In this document: one piece after another, positions 5,819 to 8,654 of the stretch
Position numbering within the stretch: position 1 is the first letter of the stretch
Layout: each line of letters begins with the position of its first letter
Origin: CAUZJO01 sp963580245
Lineage (GTDB): Bacteria > Sumerlaeota > Sumerlaeia > MVZB01
DNA length: 8,654 bases
NCBI GenBank assembly: GCA_963580245.1
Contig: CAUZJO010000168.1
Span: 1 to 8,654, forward strand
Direction: 5' to 3'
The notes under the pieces: generated by a model
Databases searched by the model: none
What the model was told of the DNA's origin: nothing
Seen by the model: only the letters and a program-made list of their open reading frames with translations
Position numbers and translations under genes: made by a program

Positions 5819-8497
5819 TTGGGGGACTTCTTCCCCACGAATCTTTGTGATGGCGTCTACAATCGCTTGGCGCACCAACGGATGCCGGTCCTGTCGGGCC
5901 GCAAGGAGGGTCGGGAACGCGTCGCGCGCCGCCGGACCGAAGGCGCCCAGTCCGCCCGCCGCGGCGACGCGGACCCGGTGATCGGCGTCTTGCAACATGG
6001 CGGTGAGCAGCGGCACATGCGTCGCCGGATCGTCCGAGACCGCGCCCAACGCCCGCGCGGCGGCTCCACGCAACGCTCTGTCCTTCTTGGCTTCCATGGC
6101 CGTTTGGAGGGCGGGCGCGGCCACGCTCGCGATGCGGCCCAACCCGCCCAGTGCCCTCGCCGCCGCCTCCCGCATGGGGACGTCTGCGTCGTTCAGCATC
6201 GCCACGAGCGGCGAAACACTCTGCTCGGTTCGCCCGTTCTCCAGTCCGGCAACCGTCGCGGCGGCCGCGATCCGCACGGGCCCCGAATACTCCGAATCCT
6301 CGATCATGCGCAACAGATCGGGAAGGGTGGGTTGGGCCGCTTGGCCCAGCCATCCCAGCGCCAGGGCCGATGCGGTCTGGATCGCGTCGTATCGACGCCG
6401 GCTCGTGGTCGCGCGCGGCACCGGGTGGTTGCCGGCCGCCTTTGGATACAGATTGGCCAGCGCCAGCGCGGCGAGCGACCGGTTGGATTCGGGCTGCCGC
6501 TCGTCATCCAGCACCCGCATCAGCGCCGGACCCGCGGGCCTGCCCTTCTCACCCAGCCACGCCACCGCCAAGATGGTTTCCTTGAGCAACTGCTGTTCGG
6601 ACGGCTCCTTGAATTCTACCCAGGCATCCAGACCTTCGCGAAGCATCTCGTGCAGCGACTCCGTGGTGGCCTGATCAGGGACGAGTTTCAGGACGGGGGC
6701 TTGCTCGGGGACGGCGGTATCGATGCACGTCTTCAACAAGACGGAGATAGTGCGGGTGTCAGACGCGTCCAGCCATGCCAAGCCGGCAGCCGCGGCTCCG
6801 GCGACCCCTTGATCCGGATCGTCGAGCACCGTGCGAAGCTTTTTCATTGCATTCTCATCACCCACCGCGAGCCGTCCCACGCTGAGAGCGGCCTCCAGGC
6901 GGACATGGGCCGTAGGATCTGCCATCGCCTGGGTGAGGGCCGCGATGGTTTCGGGTGAGCGCCAATCCAAGGCGCCCAGCGCGCGGGCCGCGGCGCCCCT
7001 GACCTGCCTGGCGGGATCGCGCAGCAGGTTTGCCATCCGCGGCGCCAAGTGGCGGCCCAACTCTGAACTGAGGGTCCTCGCAGGCCGCGGTGATTCCGAA
7101 GATGCATCCAGCCCCGCGATCCGGTCCCCCTCAAGGGCCGCCGTCAGTTCGGGCATGGGACCTTGGATCTGGCTGACCAGGCGGCCCAGGGCCATGACGG
7201 CCCCCCTGCGCGGGGCGACAAGTTCGTGCCCCATCGTATCCACCAGTTTGGAGCAGACCCGGGGCGTGGCCAGATTCAACTCGGAAACCGCCCAGGCGGC
7301 CGCTTCCACAACGAACCCTTTCGAATCCGAGAAAGCCATTAACATGAGGTCCTGGACTTCGGGACCAGCCCGGCCGGAACGTCCCAGCGCCACGAGCGCG
7401 GTCTGGCGCATCTCCCAAATCTTGTCGTCGCAGGACGCGATCAGGCTGGGAATCCCAATCGTTTGACCGTCGGCGGTGGTCAGGTCCAGTGATCCCAGCG
7501 CGACAAGGGCAGCGAGCTTGAGTCCCCGGTCGCTTGTCTCACGGGCCCGCCCGTAGGTGCTCAGTGTTTGGCGTGAGAGGGGATCGACGCGATGCAAGGC
7601 CCAAGCGGCCGCCAGCCGAACCGAGGGCTCCCCATCCCGGCGCATCAAGTTGGCCAGCTTGGAGCCAACCACGACTGCTTGGCCGCCGATCCGTCCCAGG
7701 GCCCAGGCCGCCGCCATCCGCACGGCCGGGTCGGAGTGCTCCAAAGCGGTTTCCAGAGGGCGGACAGTGGCCTGCGCCTGGCTCGATCGCAGACCCAGCT
7801 CCAGCGCGGCCGTCCATTGATCCTCGGGTGGCGATTGACTCAGCCGATTGATCAAGCCGCTGATGCTCAAGGAGGCGGTCGCGGGTGCGTCTTCATCCGG
7901 CAGGGAATCCCCGCTCGCAGCAGCCAACTCCTCGACTTTCTTCAAATCCCTCAGCAGCGACTTGTCGGCCTCCACCGTGTCCAGTGATGCGTCGGTCAGG
8001 TAAGACAGGGCTTGGCACCGGAATGCCATGGCGCCCCGATCCACCAGGCTTCCACGCAGGACGCTCAGCGTCTCTTCAGGCTCGACGCCGTTCCATGCCA
8101 GCGCGACGGCGGCGGTTGCGCGCACGGCGGCGTCCTCGTCGGCCAGCGCGCTCGTCAAGGCCTCGAGGACCGTCGGCGCGACGGCAATTTTGGAATCAAT
8201 GGGACGTCGGGCCTCGGCGGCCAGGATCCGAGCCGCCTTCAGCCGTCGGTCAGGTTCGCCCGCGCCGAGTCGGTCGATCCAGTCCTCCAGGCCTCGGCCT
8301 TCGACAACGGGGCCTTGGCCGCACCCGCTTGAGACGGCCAAAACACAGGCGGCAAGGATGACTGGGCCGACCGTGAAGACCGCCCGTCCGGGCCTCTTCC
8401 GAAAGAAAGCCGGCTTGGGGGCCAAAAGGCGATCGAAGGTCTCAGGGGAGGGACCGGTTTGGGTGGCCGCGAAATCGAGAAAAGTCAAGAATCTCAA
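5813..8497 (-). CDS. Large HEAT-repeat protein with N-terminal membrane/lipoprotein signal
   Basis: This 894-residue protein is almost entirely alpha-helical HEAT (PBS-lyase-like) repeats of about 30-40 residues. A basic stretch FRKRPGR (32-38) precedes a hydrophobic segment (41-57) with two candidate lipidation cysteines: C51 in a textbook LAAC box and C59 in SSGC, followed by GQGP. It is therefore probably exported and membrane-attached. At least fifteen repeat signatures can be read, such as DPAVRMAAAWALGRIG (256-271), DPARQVRGAAARALGAL (494-510), VPMREAAARALGGLG (773-787) and DHRVRVAAAGGLGAFG (839-854). Such solenoids bind proteins, and no catalytic domain is visible. There is no early ATG. 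The TTG at 8497 has AGAGG nine bases upstream, and a second TTG (8425) would shorten the leader by 24 residues. The IS630-like end lies just upstream. The partner is unknown. Confidence 0.88.
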   Translation of the reverse strand: MRFLTFLDFAATQTGPSPETFDRLLAPKPAFFRKRPGRAVFTVGPVILAACVLAVSSGCGQGPVVEGRGLEDWIDRLGAGEPDRRLKAARILAAEARRPIDSKIAVAPTVLEALTSALADEDAAVRATAAVALAWNGVEPEETLSVLRGSLVDRGAMAFRCQALSYLTDASLDTVEADKSLLRDLKKVEELAAASGDSLPDEDAPATASLSISGLINRLSQSPPEDQWTAALELGLRSSQAQATVRPLETALEHSDPAVRMAAAWALGRIGGQAVVVGSKLANLMRRDGEPSVRLAAAWALHRVDPLSRQTLSTYGRARETSDRGLKLAALVALGSLDLTTADGQTIGIPSLIASCDDKIWEMRQTALVALGRSGRAGPEVQDLMLMAFSDSKGFVVEAAAWAVSELNLATPRVCSKLVDTMGHELVAPRRGAVMALGRLVSQIQGPMPELTAALEGDRIAGLDASSESPRPARTLSSELGRHLAPRMANLLRDPARQVRGAAARALGALDWRSPETIAALTQAMADPTAHVRLEAALSVGRLAVGDENAMKKLRTVLDDPDQGVAGAAAAGLAWLDASDTRTISVLLKTCIDTAVPEQAPVLKLVPDQATTESLHEMLREGLDAWVEFKEPSEQQLLKETILAVAWLGEKGRPAGPALMRVLDDERQPESNRSLAALALANLYPKAAGNHPVPRATTSRRRYDAIQTASALALGWLGQAAQPTLPDLLRMIEDSEYSGPVRIAAAATVAGLENGRTEQSVSPLVAMLNDADVPMREAAARALGGLGRIASVAAPALQTAMEAKKDRALRGAAARALGAVSDDPATHVPLLTAMLQDADHRVRVAAAGGLGAFGPAARDAFPTLLAARQDRHPLVRQAIVDAITKIRGEEVPQQ

Positions 8498-8517
8498 CGA
8501 AAAAGACCTCTGGTGTA

Positions 8518-8654
8518 GTGTCTCACACTGATTGCAGATTATCCAGTGTGGCGCGGGCGCGGCGGACTTTTTCGAGAATCGTCTCGGCCTTGGCGGTCCA
8601 AGTAATGGATCGGGGGCCCTTGTTATGAGCGTCGATATAATCGGTAATGGTTTG
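8518..8654 (-). mobile_element. End of an IS630-like insertion sequence (partial)
   Basis: The transposase tail on the - strand is followed by a candidate element tip, GTGTCTCACACTG read from the outside at 8518-8530, preceded by TA at 8516-8517. IS630-family elements insert at TA and duplicate it. The tip is placed by inference only, since the other end lies outside the window. Confidence 0.4.
8523..8654 (-). CDS. IS630-family transposase, C-terminal fragment (5' end outside window)
   Basis: The - strand is open from the window edge to TGA (RC of 8523-8525), giving 43 residues. They begin QTITDYIDAHNKGPRSITWT and continue AKAETILEKVRRARATLDNL. This matches the typical end of IS630/Tc1-mariner-like transposases: an IxxYIxxHNxxPxPFxWT segment followed by an AxxILxKVxRAR helix. 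These enzymes mobilise short elements into TA dinucleotides. The catalytic DDE residues lie outside the window, so activity cannot be judged. It reads toward the HEAT gene, in the same orientation. Confidence 0.82.
   Translation of the reverse strand, partial: QTITDYIDAHNKGPRSITWTAKAETILEKVRRARATLDNLQSV

Noticed and set aside
5816..6958. Long + strand open frame (380 codons) antisense to the HEAT gene
   Set aside because: Shadow frame of GC-rich repeat-coding DNA; rich in R, G and H with no recognisable domain, whereas the - strand frame shows clear HEAT periodicity.
5813..8497. Repeated ALGxxG-coding segments considered as a DNA repeat array or CRISPR-like structure
   Set aside because: The repetition is at protein level with irregular spacing and diverged codons, as expected of HEAT repeats; there are no identical direct repeats with unique spacers.

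Overview
The window is GC-rich bacterial DNA that most resembles a Planctomycetota (PVC-group) genome or metagenome-assembled genome. The pointers are a large HEAT-repeat protein with a lipoprotein-like signal, a lamin-tail-domain secreted protein fragment, a sugar isomerase/aldo-keto reductase pair and palindromic GTCCC-GTA-GGGAC intergenic repeats. This assignment is inferred from gene style, because there is no marker gene. Both ends carry transposase tails: an IS5-like C-terminus on the + strand at the left edge and an IS630-like C-terminus on the - strand at the right edge.

Left block (139-2014, - strand): a Hyi/xylose-isomerase-like TIM barrel is followed 27 bp downstream by an aldo/keto reductase, and the two look like a small sugar-metabolism operon. 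The aldo/keto reductase is frameshifted near its 3' end at a C5 run. Its present stop codon appears to be made by the junction with the IS5-like element. A 364-bp divergent spacer leads to an intact FMN nitroreductase of the MhqN/YodC type (+ strand, 2379-2981).

Middle block (2982-4488): gene-poor and eroded. It holds a palindromic intergenic repeat cluster, a possible small - strand gene that reads as one protein only if a C6 run is corrected by one base, a stretch with no recognisable gene (3602-4154), and the 5' part of a secreted lamin-tail-domain protein. That last fragment is frameshifted and cut off right beside the stop codon of the next gene.

Right block (4489-8497, - strand): an intact GT4-type glycosyltransferase lies downstream of an intact 894-residue HEAT-repeat protein with an N-terminal membrane or lipoprotein signal. 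The HEAT gene starts at a TTG only about 20 bp inside the presumed IS630-like end, so its original promoter has probably been separated from it.

I see no CRISPR array, convincing tRNA/rRNA, defence cassette or obvious new multi-gene system. The interest lies in the insertion junctions, the gene decay, and a few repeats and palindromes.
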